Shown: one piece after another, positions 1-6,048 of the stretch
Position numbering within the stretch: position 1 is the first letter of the stretch
Layout of the letters: each line of letters starts with the position of its first letter
Origin: an uncultured Erysipelotrichaceae bacterium
GTDB taxonomy: Bacteria; Bacillota_I; Bacilli_A; RF39; UBA660
Direction of reading: 5' to 3'
Length of the DNA: 7,599 bases
Assembly: GCA_951801995.1 (NCBI GenBank)
Contig: CATOOY010000054.1
Location: 1 to 7,599 of the forward strand
Position numbers and translations under genes: made by a program
The notes under the pieces: model-generated
Database searches by the model: none
Told to the model about the DNA's origin: nothing
Seen by the model: only the letters and a program-made list of their open reading frames with translations

Positions 1-93
1 TCATATTTTTTTACATTTTAACTAGTTATTTATTATTTTTATCCATCTTGTATATAAGAAAAATATTTATTTAGAAGGCTTTTATCTAATTTG

Positions 94-103
94 CCCCCCC
101 CCC
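94..103. repeat. C10 homopolymer run (G10 on the minus strand)
   Basis: Ten consecutive C residues sit in an otherwise extremely AT-rich spacer. On the minus strand the run is G10 and would lie about 35-45 nt into a transcript from the leftward promoter at 146-174. Runs of this kind are prone to slippage in vivo and to miscalling in sequencing. In the minus direction the run falls inside a 13-codon ORF (ATG at 133-135), so its length would alter that frame. Confidence 0.9.
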
Positions 104-145
104 ATTTTACTATTTGTTAACATCTTATTCCTACTTTCTTTTTAA

Positions 146-174
146 ATTATAATATTTTTTTTATTATTTGTAAA
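146..174 (-). promoter_or_regulatory. Probable sigma-A promoter reading leftward, downstream of tig
   Basis: On the minus strand there is TTTACA (-35, 169-174), a 17-bp spacer rich in A, and a perfect TATAAT (-10, 146-151). It lies just beyond the tig terminator and would start transcription near 139, heading out of the left edge. The target gene is outside the window. A 13-codon ORF beginning at 135 (MLTNSKMGGGQIR) follows a weak AGGA ribosome site, but it is too short to call as a gene. AT-rich spacers produce chance matches, but the hexamers and spacing here are good. Confidence 0.6.
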
Positions 175-180
175 GTCCAC

Positions 181-203
181 AAAAAACAAGTGATTTTCAC
201 TTG
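181..203 (-). terminator. Rho-independent terminator of tig
   Basis: On the minus strand a perfect 7-bp stem, CAAGTGA / TCACTTG, with a 3-nt AAA loop is followed at once by six T (A181-A186 on the plus strand). It begins only a few bases after the tig stop codon at 210-212. This is a classic intrinsic terminator and indicates that tig ends its transcription unit here. Confidence 0.9.
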
Positions 204-209
204 CTTATT

Positions 210-1469
210 TTATGCCTCTTTACTTTTTAATACTTCCATAGCTTTTCTCATTTTTTCATCGTATTTAACCATTTCTAATCCACCAAATGCTTTTAAGAAT
301 TCTTCTTCTGTCATATGATATTTTTCAGCTAAAGATTTTGCTTCCTTTTCTGCTTCTTCATCGGAAATTTCTAATCCTTCTACTTTAGCAATTTCTTCTA
401 GCATTAGACGGAATGTAACTCTCTTTTCTGCTTCTTCATGCATTTGAGTGCGAAGAGCATCTTCATCTGAATTTGTAAATTTATAGAATTGTTCTAAAGT
501 AAGACCTTGCATTTGTAAATTTTGTTCATATTGACCTATCATTCTATCTATTTCTTCATGAATCATTTCATGTGGAATATCCACTTTTACATTTTTAGCT
601 GCTTCTTCTAATAGATCATCCATATATTTATTTTCTGCATTTACTTCTTTTTGTGTTTTTATATTTTCTTCTACTACTTTCTCTAATTCTTCTTTGGTAT
701 TTACATTTTCCATGTTTAGATCTTCAAAAAATTCTTTATTTAATTCTGGAACTATTACTTCTTTTATTTCATTTATTTTTACTTCAAATACAACATCTTT
801 TCCTTTTAAGTCTTCACTATGATAATCTTCTGGGAAAGTAAGATTTATACTTTTTTCTTCACCTGTTTTCATTCCGATTAACTGTTCTTCAAATCCTGGT
901 ATAAATGTATTGGAACCAATTGTTAGATTGTAGTTTTCTGCTGTTCCACCTTCAAAGGCTTTGCCATCTTTCAATCCTTTAAAATCAATAATGGCTATAT
1001 CACCATTTTCTATTGTTCCTTCTTTTGTAACATTTTCTTTATAGTGATCTCTCATTTCTTCTATTGTTTTTTCTATCTCTTCTTTTGTCACTTTTACTTT
1101 TTCTTTTTTTGCTTTTAAACCTTTATATTTTCCAAGTGTTACTTCTGGTTTTAAAGTAAGAGTAAATGTTAGTTCAACACCTTTTGTATCAATAGATTTT
1201 ACACCAATTTCTGGACGAGCTACTATTTCTTCTTTTTCATTTTCTTTCATTACTTCTTCATATACTTTGTCTAAGCATAAATCAGCAGCTTCATAAAAAA
1301 GTGATTCTTCTCCATAGTGTTTTAAATATACTTCTTTTGGAGCTTTTCCAGGTCTAAATCCATCTATTTTAGCTTTCTTATTTACTTTTTCAAAGGCTTT
1401 ATCTTTTGCTTTTTCCCAAGTTTCTCCTTCTACTTTCTTGGTAATTACTTTTTTATTTTTCTCTTTCAT
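210..1469 (-). CDS. tig: Trigger factor (ribosome-associated chaperone / peptidyl-prolyl isomerase)
   Basis: Trigger factor binds at the ribosomal exit tunnel, holds nascent chains and carries a prolyl isomerase domain. The 419-residue protein has the three-part family layout. The N-terminal ribosome-binding domain carries the signature loop GFRPGKAP at residues 37-44. The FKBP-type isomerase domain spans about 156-237, with GDIAIIDFKG at its start and IPGFEEQLIGM inside. A long, charged, helical C-terminal chaperone domain runs from about 245 to the end. B. subtilis trigger factor is a similar length, near 424. The ribosome-binding loop lies roughly 6-8 residues closer to the N-terminus than in E. 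coli or B. subtilis, so the first beta strand is short. The start is fixed by AAGGAGG four bases upstream and an in-frame TAA just before it. It has its own promoter and terminator, so it is probably monocistronic. Confidence 0.97.
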   Translation of the reverse strand: MKEKNKKVITKKVEGETWEKAKDKAFEKVNKKAKIDGFRPGKAPKEVYLKHYGEESLFYEAADLCLDKVYEEVMKENEKEEIVARPEIGVKSIDTKGVELTFTLTLKPEVTLGKYKGLKAKKEKVKVTKEEIEKTIEEMRDHYKENVTKEGTIENGDIAIIDFKGLKDGKAFEGGTAENYNLTIGSNTFIPGFEEQLIGMKTGEEKSINLTFPEDYHSEDLKGKDVVFEVKINEIKEVIVPELNKEFFEDLNMENVNTKEELEKVVEENIKTQKEVNAENKYMDDLLEEAAKNVKVDIPHEMIHEEIDRMIGQYEQNLQMQGLTLEQFYKFTNSDEDALRTQMHEEAEKRVTFRLMLEEIAKVEGLEISDEEAEKEAKSLAEKYHMTEEEFLKAFGGLEMVKYDEKMRKAMEVLKSKEA

Positions 1470-1492
1470 ATTTCCTCCTTAAGTCTTTAAAT

Positions 1493-1521
1493 AGTATATA
1501 ATAAATTTGTATTTTTGACAA
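1493..1521 (-). promoter_or_regulatory. Sigma-A promoter of tig
   Basis: On the minus strand there is TTGTCA (-35, 1516-1521), a 17-bp spacer and TATACT (-10, 1493-1498). Each hexamer matches five of six consensus positions with ideal spacing. The predicted start gives a leader of about 15-20 nt ending in the strong AAGGAGG ribosome site at 1474-1480. The -35 element overlaps a plus-strand TTGACA at 1515-1520. Confidence 0.8.
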
Positions 1522-1544
1522 GTATTCTCTAAATAAAATAGGCT
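1515..1544 (+). promoter_or_regulatory. Possible promoter of the UPF0316 gene
   Basis: A perfect TTGACA (1515-1520) points toward the plus-strand gene, but the best -10 at a workable distance is weak: TAGGCT at 1539-1544 with an 18-bp spacer, three of six matches. TAAAAT at 1534-1539 matches better but is only 13 bp away, which is too close. The TTGACA may be a by-product of the near-palindromic TTGACAA that forms the tig -35 on the other strand. Some promoter must lie in 1470-1560 because the upstream gene is divergent. Confidence 0.3.
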
Positions 1545-1573
1545 TTTCTTCTCATACTATAAATGGTGATATT

Positions 1574-2080
1574 ATGGAAATACTTATTTGTCTTTTTATT
1601 TTTTTAGCAAAATTAATGGAAACTTCTCTTGCTACTTTTCGTATTATTGTTATTAATAATGGTAAAAAAATATTGGGTGCCATTTTAAGTGCGATTATTT
1701 CAATTATTTGGATTGTTTCTACTAGTCTTGTTGTTTTAAATATTCAACAAAATATTTTGCGTATTTTCTTTTTAGCTATTGGATGTTTTGCTGGTTCTTA
1801 TTTAGGAAGTTTTATTGAGGAAAAACTTGCTATGGGTTATACGATGCTTATGGTTATTACCAATAATACTTTAGGATCTATTATTTGTAATGATTTAAGG
1901 AAAAATGGATATGCTGTTACTTATACAAAAGCTACTGGAAAAGACAATATTAAAAATGTTTTGTTTATTATGGTGGAAAGAAAAAAGAGATTGGATGTCT
2001 CTTCTATTATCTATAAAACAGATAAAGATGCGATGATTATTTGTGAAAGTGCAAAAATAATGAATGGTGGTTTTATTTAA
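1574..2080 (+). CDS. UPF0316 / DUF5698-DUF2179 membrane protein (YebE-like)
   Basis: This 168-residue protein has the layout of the UPF0316 family, typified by B. subtilis YebE. The N-terminal half is hydrophobic, with membrane segments at about 1-18, 34-56 and 62-80 and the family-like stretch METSLATFRIIVINNGKK around residues 15-32. A short soluble C-terminal domain follows (about 100-168), in which GYAVTYTKATGKD and a final small beta-rich part match the DUF2179 fold. DUF2179 domains also end the YitT-type membrane proteins; their molecular role is not established, and a ligand-sensing role is only inferred. The ATG is preceded by GGTGAT at a short distance, a modest ribosome site. The gene is divergent from tig and convergent with spo0A, so it forms its own unit. 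The family call is from motif recognition; the function remains unknown. Confidence 0.85.
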   Translation: MEILICLFIFLAKLMETSLATFRIIVINNGKKILGAILSAIISIIWIVSTSLVVLNIQQNILRIFFLAIGCFAGSYLGSFIEEKLAMGYTMLMVITNNTLGSIICNDLRKNGYAVTYTKATGKDNIKNVLFIMVERKKRLDVSSIIYKTDKDAMIICESAKIMNGGFI

Positions 2081-2092
2081 TCATTATAAAAA

Positions 2093-2173
2093 CTATATTA
2101 TATTTTGGTGAAAAGATATATTTTTTTCTTGGTTTAATCTTTCTAATTGTATATCGTTTTCTTTTTCTATCAT
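2093..2173 (-). CDS. Possible 26-residue small protein downstream of spo0A
   Basis: A short ORF (begins MIEKENDIQL, ends FHQNII) has an AAAGGA ribosome site about 8 nt before its ATG. An extended -10 (TGTTATAAT on the minus strand, 2192-2200) lies just upstream, beyond the spo0A terminator. The peptide is charged and mostly helix-compatible, with no membrane segment and no known motif. It sits in the 152-bp gap between two convergent genes and ends 12 bp short of the UPF0316 stop. I do not recognise it. It may be a chance ORF in AT-rich DNA; the ribosome site plus -10 is what raises it above background. Confidence 0.3.
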   Translation of the reverse strand: MIEKENDIQLERLNQEKNISFHQNII

Positions 2174-2191
2174 TTTCTTAGTCCTTTTTTC

Positions 2192-2200
2192 ATTATAACA
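2192..2200 (-). promoter_or_regulatory. Possible extended -10 promoter before the 26-codon ORF
   Basis: The minus strand reads TG-T-TATAAT, a perfect -10 with the TGn extension that can replace a good -35. No TTGACA-like hexamer is found 16-18 bp upstream, where the spo0A terminator lies. Transcription would start about 10 bp upstream of the AAAGGA ribosome site, giving a very short leader. Confidence 0.35.
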
Positions 2201-2203
2201 TTA

Positions 2204-2234
2204 AAAACATCTACCTTTTTTAGATAGATGTTTT
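2204..2234. terminator. Intrinsic terminator of spo0A, probably bidirectional
   Basis: On the minus strand AAAACATCTATCT pairs with AGGTAGATGTTTT, a 13-bp stem with one T-G wobble and a loop of five A. A short T run overlaps the stem base and continues one base past it. The stem includes part of the spo0A stop codon (2233-2235). Read on the plus strand, the same hairpin ends in GTTTTAGTTT and could also stop transcripts from the convergent UPF0316 gene. The stem is GC-poor, in keeping with the genome. Confidence 0.7.
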
Positions 2235-2997
2235 AGTTTCCTACTTTATGAAATTCTAAACGTAATTTATCAGCTATAGTTACAATAAATTCTGAGTTTG
2301 TTGGTTTTGCTTTATCTATATCTACACTATGCCCAAATATTTCTTCCATTAAATCCCAATCACCACGGTTCCAAGATACTTCAATAGCATGTCTAATGGC
2401 TCTTTCTACTCTAGAGACTGTTGTATGAAATTTACCTGCTAATTCTGGATATAGTTCTTTGGTAATTCCACCTACTACTTCTGGTCTATCAAATATAATA
2501 CTAATTGCTTCTCTTATATATTGGTATCCTTTAATATGTGATGGTATTCCTAATTCATGCAATATTTTGGTAATAGATACATTCACATTGTTTTTATATA
2601 AATCTACGTTTTTTTCTTCTTTTCTTTTGTTAGCTTCTAGAATTCTTTTTTCTAATTCTGGTAAGTCAAATGGTTTCAACATAAAATAATGTACACCAAA
2701 CTCTGATACTTTTCTAATTACATCGCTTGCATTATAACTTGTTAAAACAATTACTTTTTTATCAATACCTCTTTTTCTCATTTCTTCTAGGACATATATC
2801 CCATCTTTCTTGGGCATAATTAAGTCTAATAATAATAAATCATATGCATTTCTATTTTCTTCTATTTTGGTAATACCTTCTTCACCATCATAGGCTTCTA
2901 AAACAATATCTATTTCTTTATTTTCTTTAAAATATTTTTTTACCATTTCTACTAAACTTACATTGTCATCAATCATTAAAACTTTTATTTTTTCCAT
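2233..2997 (-). CDS. spo0A: Spo0A, master response regulator of sporulation
   Basis: Spo0A is the phosphorelay-activated DNA-binding regulator that commits endospore formers to sporulation. The protein has 254 residues (B. subtilis 267). The N-terminal receiver domain (about 3-122) shows the acidic pair D10-D11, phospho-acceptor D58 in LLLLDLIMP, switch T86 and conserved K108 in LKPF. A short linker leads to the C-terminal Spo0A domain (about 139-250), nearly identical to the family in TTVSRVERAIRHAIEVSW (the recognition-helix region, 192-209) and in DKAKPTNSEFI (228-238). The linker is shorter than in B. subtilis, which explains the length. AAGGAG 8 nt upstream supports the ATG. All key residues are intact, so the protein should be functional. 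The upstream neighbour is tpiA, not spoIVB as is common in Bacilli and Clostridia. Upstream 0A boxes suggest autoregulation. Confidence 0.97.
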   Translation of the reverse strand: MEKIKVLMIDDNVSLVEMVKKYFKENKEIDIVLEAYDGEEGITKIEENRNAYDLLLLDLIMPKKDGIYVLEEMRKRGIDKKVIVLTSYNASDVIRKVSEFGVHYFMLKPFDLPELEKRILEANKRKEEKNVDLYKNNVNVSITKILHELGIPSHIKGYQYIREAISIIFDRPEVVGGITKELYPELAGKFHTTVSRVERAIRHAIEVSWNRGDWDLMEEIFGHSVDIDKAKPTNSEFIVTIADKLRLEFHKVGN

Positions 2998-3035
2998 AAT
3001 TTCTTCTCCTTCTAGGTACTACTTTTCTATCATTT

Positions 3036-3041
3036 ATTATA
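3036..3041 (-). promoter_or_regulatory. -10 element of the probable spo0A promoter
   Basis: The minus strand has a perfect TATAAT about 40 bp upstream of the spo0A ATG. No good TTGACA lies 16-18 bp upstream; the best hexamers there are AGTAAA or TAGTAA. AAAGGAACT just downstream of these resembles the AGGA core of sigma-H -35 elements, but a GAAT-type sigma-H -10 is missing at the right distance. A weak -35 fits a promoter that needs an activator, and the 0A boxes at 3083-3103 lie upstream of it. Confidence 0.5.
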
Positions 3042-3082
3042 CTATGCTTTACAGTTCCTTTACTAGAGTATTTTTTTTCTAG

Positions 3083-3103
3083 TTTTGTCGTCTTTTGTCG
3101 AAA
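3083..3103 (+). promoter_or_regulatory. Tandem Spo0A boxes upstream of spo0A
   Basis: The plus strand reads TTTTGTCGTC directly followed by TTTTGTCGAAA. The second copy (3093-3103) contains the full 0A-box core TGTCGAA; the first (3083-3090) shares TTTTGTCG but has TC in place of AA. The 10-bp repeat unit puts both on the same face of the helix, as expected for the head-to-tail Spo0A dimer. The centres are about 60-70 bp upstream of the likely spo0A start site. The box sequence is known from B. subtilis and clostridia; the autoregulatory role here is inferred. Confidence 0.6.
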
Positions 3104-3117
3104 AAGCGCAAAAAAAG

Positions 3118-3813
3118 TCACATGGTTACTGCAACTTCTATTATTTTTAAAAATACTTCTGGGTTTATACTAGCTCCTCCTATTAAGAAGCCATCTATTT
3201 CTTCTATTTTAGCAAGTGATTTTATATTTTTTTCGTTTACACTTCCTCCATATAATACTTTGCTTTCTTTTACAATATTTTTTATAGTAAGACTTACTTT
3301 TTTTATTTCTTCTTGGTTCATTACTTTTCCTGTTCCTATTGCCCATATAGGTTCATAAGCTATTATTATATTTTCTTTTGGTAAATCTTTTAAGGATTCT
3401 TCTATTTGTACTTTTATTACTTCTTTTCTTTTTTCTATTTCTTCTTCTTTTTCTCCAATACATAAAATGACTTTTAAATTTTCTTTTAAGGCTTCTTTTA
3501 TTTTTAAATAAATTTCTTCATTGGTTTCTTTCCCATAATTTCTTCTTTCAGAATGACCTATTATTACATGCGATGCTCCTACACTTTTTATTTGTTTTGC
3601 TGATATTTCTCCTGTATGTGCACCTTCGTTATAAGAAGATATCGTTTGTGCTCCTACAGGGATATCTTTTTCTGAAAAATAGGGAATATATAGAAAAGAA
3701 GGACAATAGACTGCTTTTTTATAATATCTATTTTTTTGGATCTGCTTGATATAATTTGAAATTTCTTCTTTTTCTAAATTCATTTTAAAATTTCCTACTA
3801 TTATTTTTTCCAT
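3118..3813 (-). CDS. tpiA: Triosephosphate isomerase
   Basis: This enzyme interconverts dihydroxyacetone phosphate and glyceraldehyde 3-phosphate in cytosolic glycolysis. It is a single TIM barrel with all catalytic features visible: N8 and K10 in GNFKMN, the electrophile H87 in IIGHSERR, the catalytic base E154 in AYEPIWAIGTGK (which also includes the flexible loop 6), and the phosphate-binding YGGSV and GFLIGGAS near the C-terminus. At 231 residues it is about 20 shorter than the usual 250; the shortening is spread over loops and helices, and no catalytic part is missing. The ATG lies inside the end of the glycosyltransferase gene (13-base overlap), with AGGGG 6-7 nt upstream, so translation is likely coupled. 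It is the last gene of the pgk operon, and no terminator is visible before spo0A. Confidence 0.96.
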   Translation of the reverse strand: MEKIIVGNFKMNLEKEEISNYIKQIQKNRYYKKAVYCPSFLYIPYFSEKDIPVGAQTISSYNEGAHTGEISAKQIKSVGASHVIIGHSERRNYGKETNEEIYLKIKEALKENLKVILCIGEKEEEIEKRKEVIKVQIEESLKDLPKENIIIAYEPIWAIGTGKVMNQEEIKKVSLTIKNIVKESKVLYGGSVNEKNIKSLAKIEEIDGFLIGGASINPEVFLKIIEVAVTM

Positions 3814-5042
3814 GGTATCCCCTTTCTTATTTGTCTTTTTAAACTACTTAGAAAAGAGGTTTTATTTTTCATTGGTACTTCTTCTCCTATTGCTTTTCTA
3901 TAAACATCTATTACTTTTTCAGCAAAGTATTTACTAGAATGTCCTTCAGCACTCGTTCTTGCTTGGTCTCCCATTTTCTCTCTTTTCTCTTTATTTAGAA
4001 TTAATGTTTCTATACATTTTTTATAGTGTTTTTTCCCCTTGAACAAAAATCCATTTAAATCATCAATAATGATACTGCTGAAACTTTCATCTTCGATTGC
4101 TATGACGGGAATAGAAGCTGCCATGGCTTCTATAATAGTTAGTCCTTGGGTTTCTGTTTTAGATGCTGTTACAAATACGGATGCCATTTGATAGTAAATA
4201 GGTATTTCTTCCCAAGGGATTTTTCCTAAAAAAATTACATTTTTCTCTAGTTTAGCAGCCTGTTTTTTGAATGTCTCTAGGTATGGACCATCCCCAATTA
4301 ATACAAGGCGTGCTTCTTTATATTTTTTGCTGATTTCTTTTTGTGCATCTATTAAAAAATCTACACTTTTTTCTTTTCCCATTCTTCCTACAAATAGAAT
4401 GATAAAATCAGTTGGAGAAAGTCCTAATTTCTTTTTTAAATTTTCTACTTTCTCTTTTGAAAACTTTTCTTTATAAAATTTTTCTACTTCTATTCCTGTT
4501 GGAATAATGTGTATATTTCTTTCTACATGGTATTTTTGCTTAAATAGGTCATATGCCTTTTTAGTAGGAACGATGAGTTCTGTTACCGTTTTATCACAGT
4601 AAAATTTTGTTAAATATTGTACTATCTTTTTACTACTTTTATTGAAATAACCTTTGGTTATATAATGAACATAATCTTCATACATGGTATGATATGTGTG
4701 AATCAGTGGAATATCAAACTGTTTTGCTATAATACGGGCAAAGGTTCCTACTCCAAATTCTGTATGTGAATGAATAATATCTAAATTCCATTTTCTAATT
4801 TTTTCTATGGCTCTTAATGGATAGATACCTGTGAGTCTATAATCAAAAATGCCGATTGGAATTCCTGGAATTCTTATAATTTTATTTTCATTTTCATATT
4901 TGTAACTCATATTATCTGCATTTACAGTTACAATAAATACCTCATGTCCTTTTTTTTCTAAAGATGTACGAAGCATTTCAATACTAGTTGAAACACCGTT
5001 TATATAAGGTGGATATGTATCTGTAAAAATTCCAATTCTCAC
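3801..5042 (-). CDS. GT4-family glycosyltransferase, probable diacylglycerol glucosyltransferase
   Basis: This 413-residue GT-B enzyme of family GT4 has an N-terminal acceptor domain that opens with GIFTDTYPPYINGVSTS. It carries HSH (91-93) and HTYHTMYEDYVHY (115-127), typical of alpha-monoglucosyl-diacylglycerol synthases of Acholeplasma and streptococci. The nucleotide-sugar domain shows VGRMGKEKS (218-226), IGDGP (249-253) and the EX7E motif at E297-E305. The likely reaction is sugar transfer from UDP-sugar to diacylglycerol on the inner membrane face, giving glycolipid or a lipoteichoic acid anchor; another lipid or polyprenol acceptor cannot be excluded. There is no membrane segment, but a basic amphipathic tail (about 391-413) could bind lipid. 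The start is GTG, chosen because it begins the conserved first strand and follows AAAGGAAG. It begins four bases after the upstream membrane-protein gene ends. Confidence 0.88.
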   Translation of the reverse strand: MRIGIFTDTYPPYINGVSTSIEMLRTSLEKKGHEVFIVTVNADNMSYKYENENKIIRIPGIPIGIFDYRLTGIYPLRAIEKIRKWNLDIIHSHTEFGVGTFARIIAKQFDIPLIHTYHTMYEDYVHYITKGYFNKSSKKIVQYLTKFYCDKTVTELIVPTKKAYDLFKQKYHVERNIHIIPTGIEVEKFYKEKFSKEKVENLKKKLGLSPTDFIILFVGRMGKEKSVDFLIDAQKEISKKYKEARLVLIGDGPYLETFKKQAAKLEKNVIFLGKIPWEEIPIYYQMASVFVTASKTETQGLTIIEAMAASIPVIAIEDESFSSIIIDDLNGFLFKGKKHYKKCIETLILNKEKREKMGDQARTSAEGHSSKYFAEKVIDVYRKAIGEEVPMKNKTSFLSSLKRQIRKGIPWKK

Positions 5043-5046
5043 GGTT

Positions 5047-6048
5047 TCACTTCCTTTTCGTATTTAGTGCAATTGCACCTATCAGAAGTCCTAAATAATA
5101 AGTTAGACTTCGCCAAAGCAACATAGATGCATTTAAAATAGGTCCTGTTATAAAGGAACTAAAGAATTTTAAATATCCATATTCTAAACCGCCTGTCCCT
5201 CCTGGGATAGGAACAAAGGCTCCTATTAGCATTGTATAGGAAGAGGCTACCACACTTTGTACCATACTTATATTATAGACTTTCATACCACATAAAATGG
5301 TATATGGTACTAAGTATAAACAAAGTAGTGATGCAAAGTTTTGTGTAAATGTTTTGATAAATAACTTTTTATCTAGAAAAAGTGTTTTAGCACCTTGGTG
5401 AAAGTTACTAATATATGTATTCCAATTTTTTTGTGTTCTTTCTTTATCTTTTACTAATTTTATTTTTTCTAATATATTTATACCTTTGGTAATTATAAAT
5501 GTATTCAATCGTTTTCCAAATGCGATTAAAAATAAAAACAGAACAACTACTGTGTTTACTAAAAAGCCTATTACAACTAGTTTTTTTAAGATTACTGCTT
5601 CTTTTAATATGTGGAAATAACTATTATATAGAACAGTTAGTATTCCTAAAAAAACAAGTGCTATTTGGTATACGATAAAGTTTTGCATAATAATATTGGT
5701 ACCATTTGTAACTGTTATACCATCTTTTTTTAATGTATATATTTGAAAAGGTTGTCCTCCTGTGGAAAAAGGGGTTATCGCATTAAAAAATTGTGTTATA
5801 AAAGTTAAATGAATGGCTTTTTTTACTGTATATTCAGGTTTTATTTCCTTTATTACTGTATGTAAGGAGTAAGCTTTTAAAAGTAAACTTACTAAGACAA
5901 GTCCAATAGATAGAAAAAACCAAGAAACTTTTAAATTTATTATTTCATGGATAATACTTTCATAGTTATCTTTTAAGCTAAAAAATAATACTAAGAAGGT
6001 AAATAATAAAAGTAAGATAATATTTATTAACTGTTTCCTTTTTTTCAT
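5047..6048 (-). CDS. LPG-synthase-TM / TIGR00374 flippase-like membrane protein
   Basis: This is an integral membrane protein of 333 residues with about seven to eight hydrophobic segments (around 8-25, 42-60, 118-141, 154-178, 226-254, 262-285, 303-328). It matches the UPF0104 / LPG_synthase_TM family: ITPFSTGGQPFQIY (91-104) and the hallmark PIPGGTGGLEYGY (280-292), followed by R313 in a late helix. This corresponds to the flippase half of MprF-type proteins; no C-terminal aminoacyl-transferase domain is present. Members are thought to move or bind lipids or isoprenoid-linked sugars; the substrate is unknown. Pairing with a glycolipid-type glycosyltransferase suggests it handles that product or its precursor (inference). 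Its ATG overlaps the pgk stop as ATGA and no SD is evident, so translation probably depends on pgk (termination-reinitiation). Confidence 0.88.
   Translation of the reverse strand: MKKRKQLINIILLLLFTFLVLFFSLKDNYESIIHEIINLKVSWFFLSIGLVLVSLLLKAYSLHTVIKEIKPEYTVKKAIHLTFITQFFNAITPFSTGGQPFQIYTLKKDGITVTNGTNIIMQNFIVYQIALVFLGILTVLYNSYFHILKEAVILKKLVVIGFLVNTVVVLFLFLIAFGKRLNTFIITKGINILEKIKLVKDKERTQKNWNTYISNFHQGAKTLFLDKKLFIKTFTQNFASLLCLYLVPYTILCGMKVYNISMVQSVVASSYTMLIGAFVPIPGGTGGLEYGYLKFFSSFITGPILNASMLLWRSLTYYLGLLIGAIALNTKRK

Noticed and set aside
1..92. Very short minus-strand ORFs near the left edge (for example ATGGATAAAAAT before a TAA)
   Set aside because: They have six or fewer codons and no ribosome site; the stretch is probably an untranslated leader or spacer.
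653..841. Plus-strand leucine/phenylalanine-rich ORF inside tig
   Set aside because: It is the antisense shadow of the charged, Glu/Lys-rich trigger factor; such purine-rich codons read as Leu/Phe in reverse.
3030..3070. Sigma-H promoter for spo0A
   Set aside because: AAAGGAACT resembles the -35, but no GAAT-type -10 occurs at the required distance; only the sigma-A-like TATAAT is convincing.
3062..3083. Inverted repeat ACTAG...CTAGT in the tpiA-spo0A spacer as a terminator of tpiA
   Set aside because: The stem has only five pairs around a 12-base loop, and no T run follows on the minus strand.
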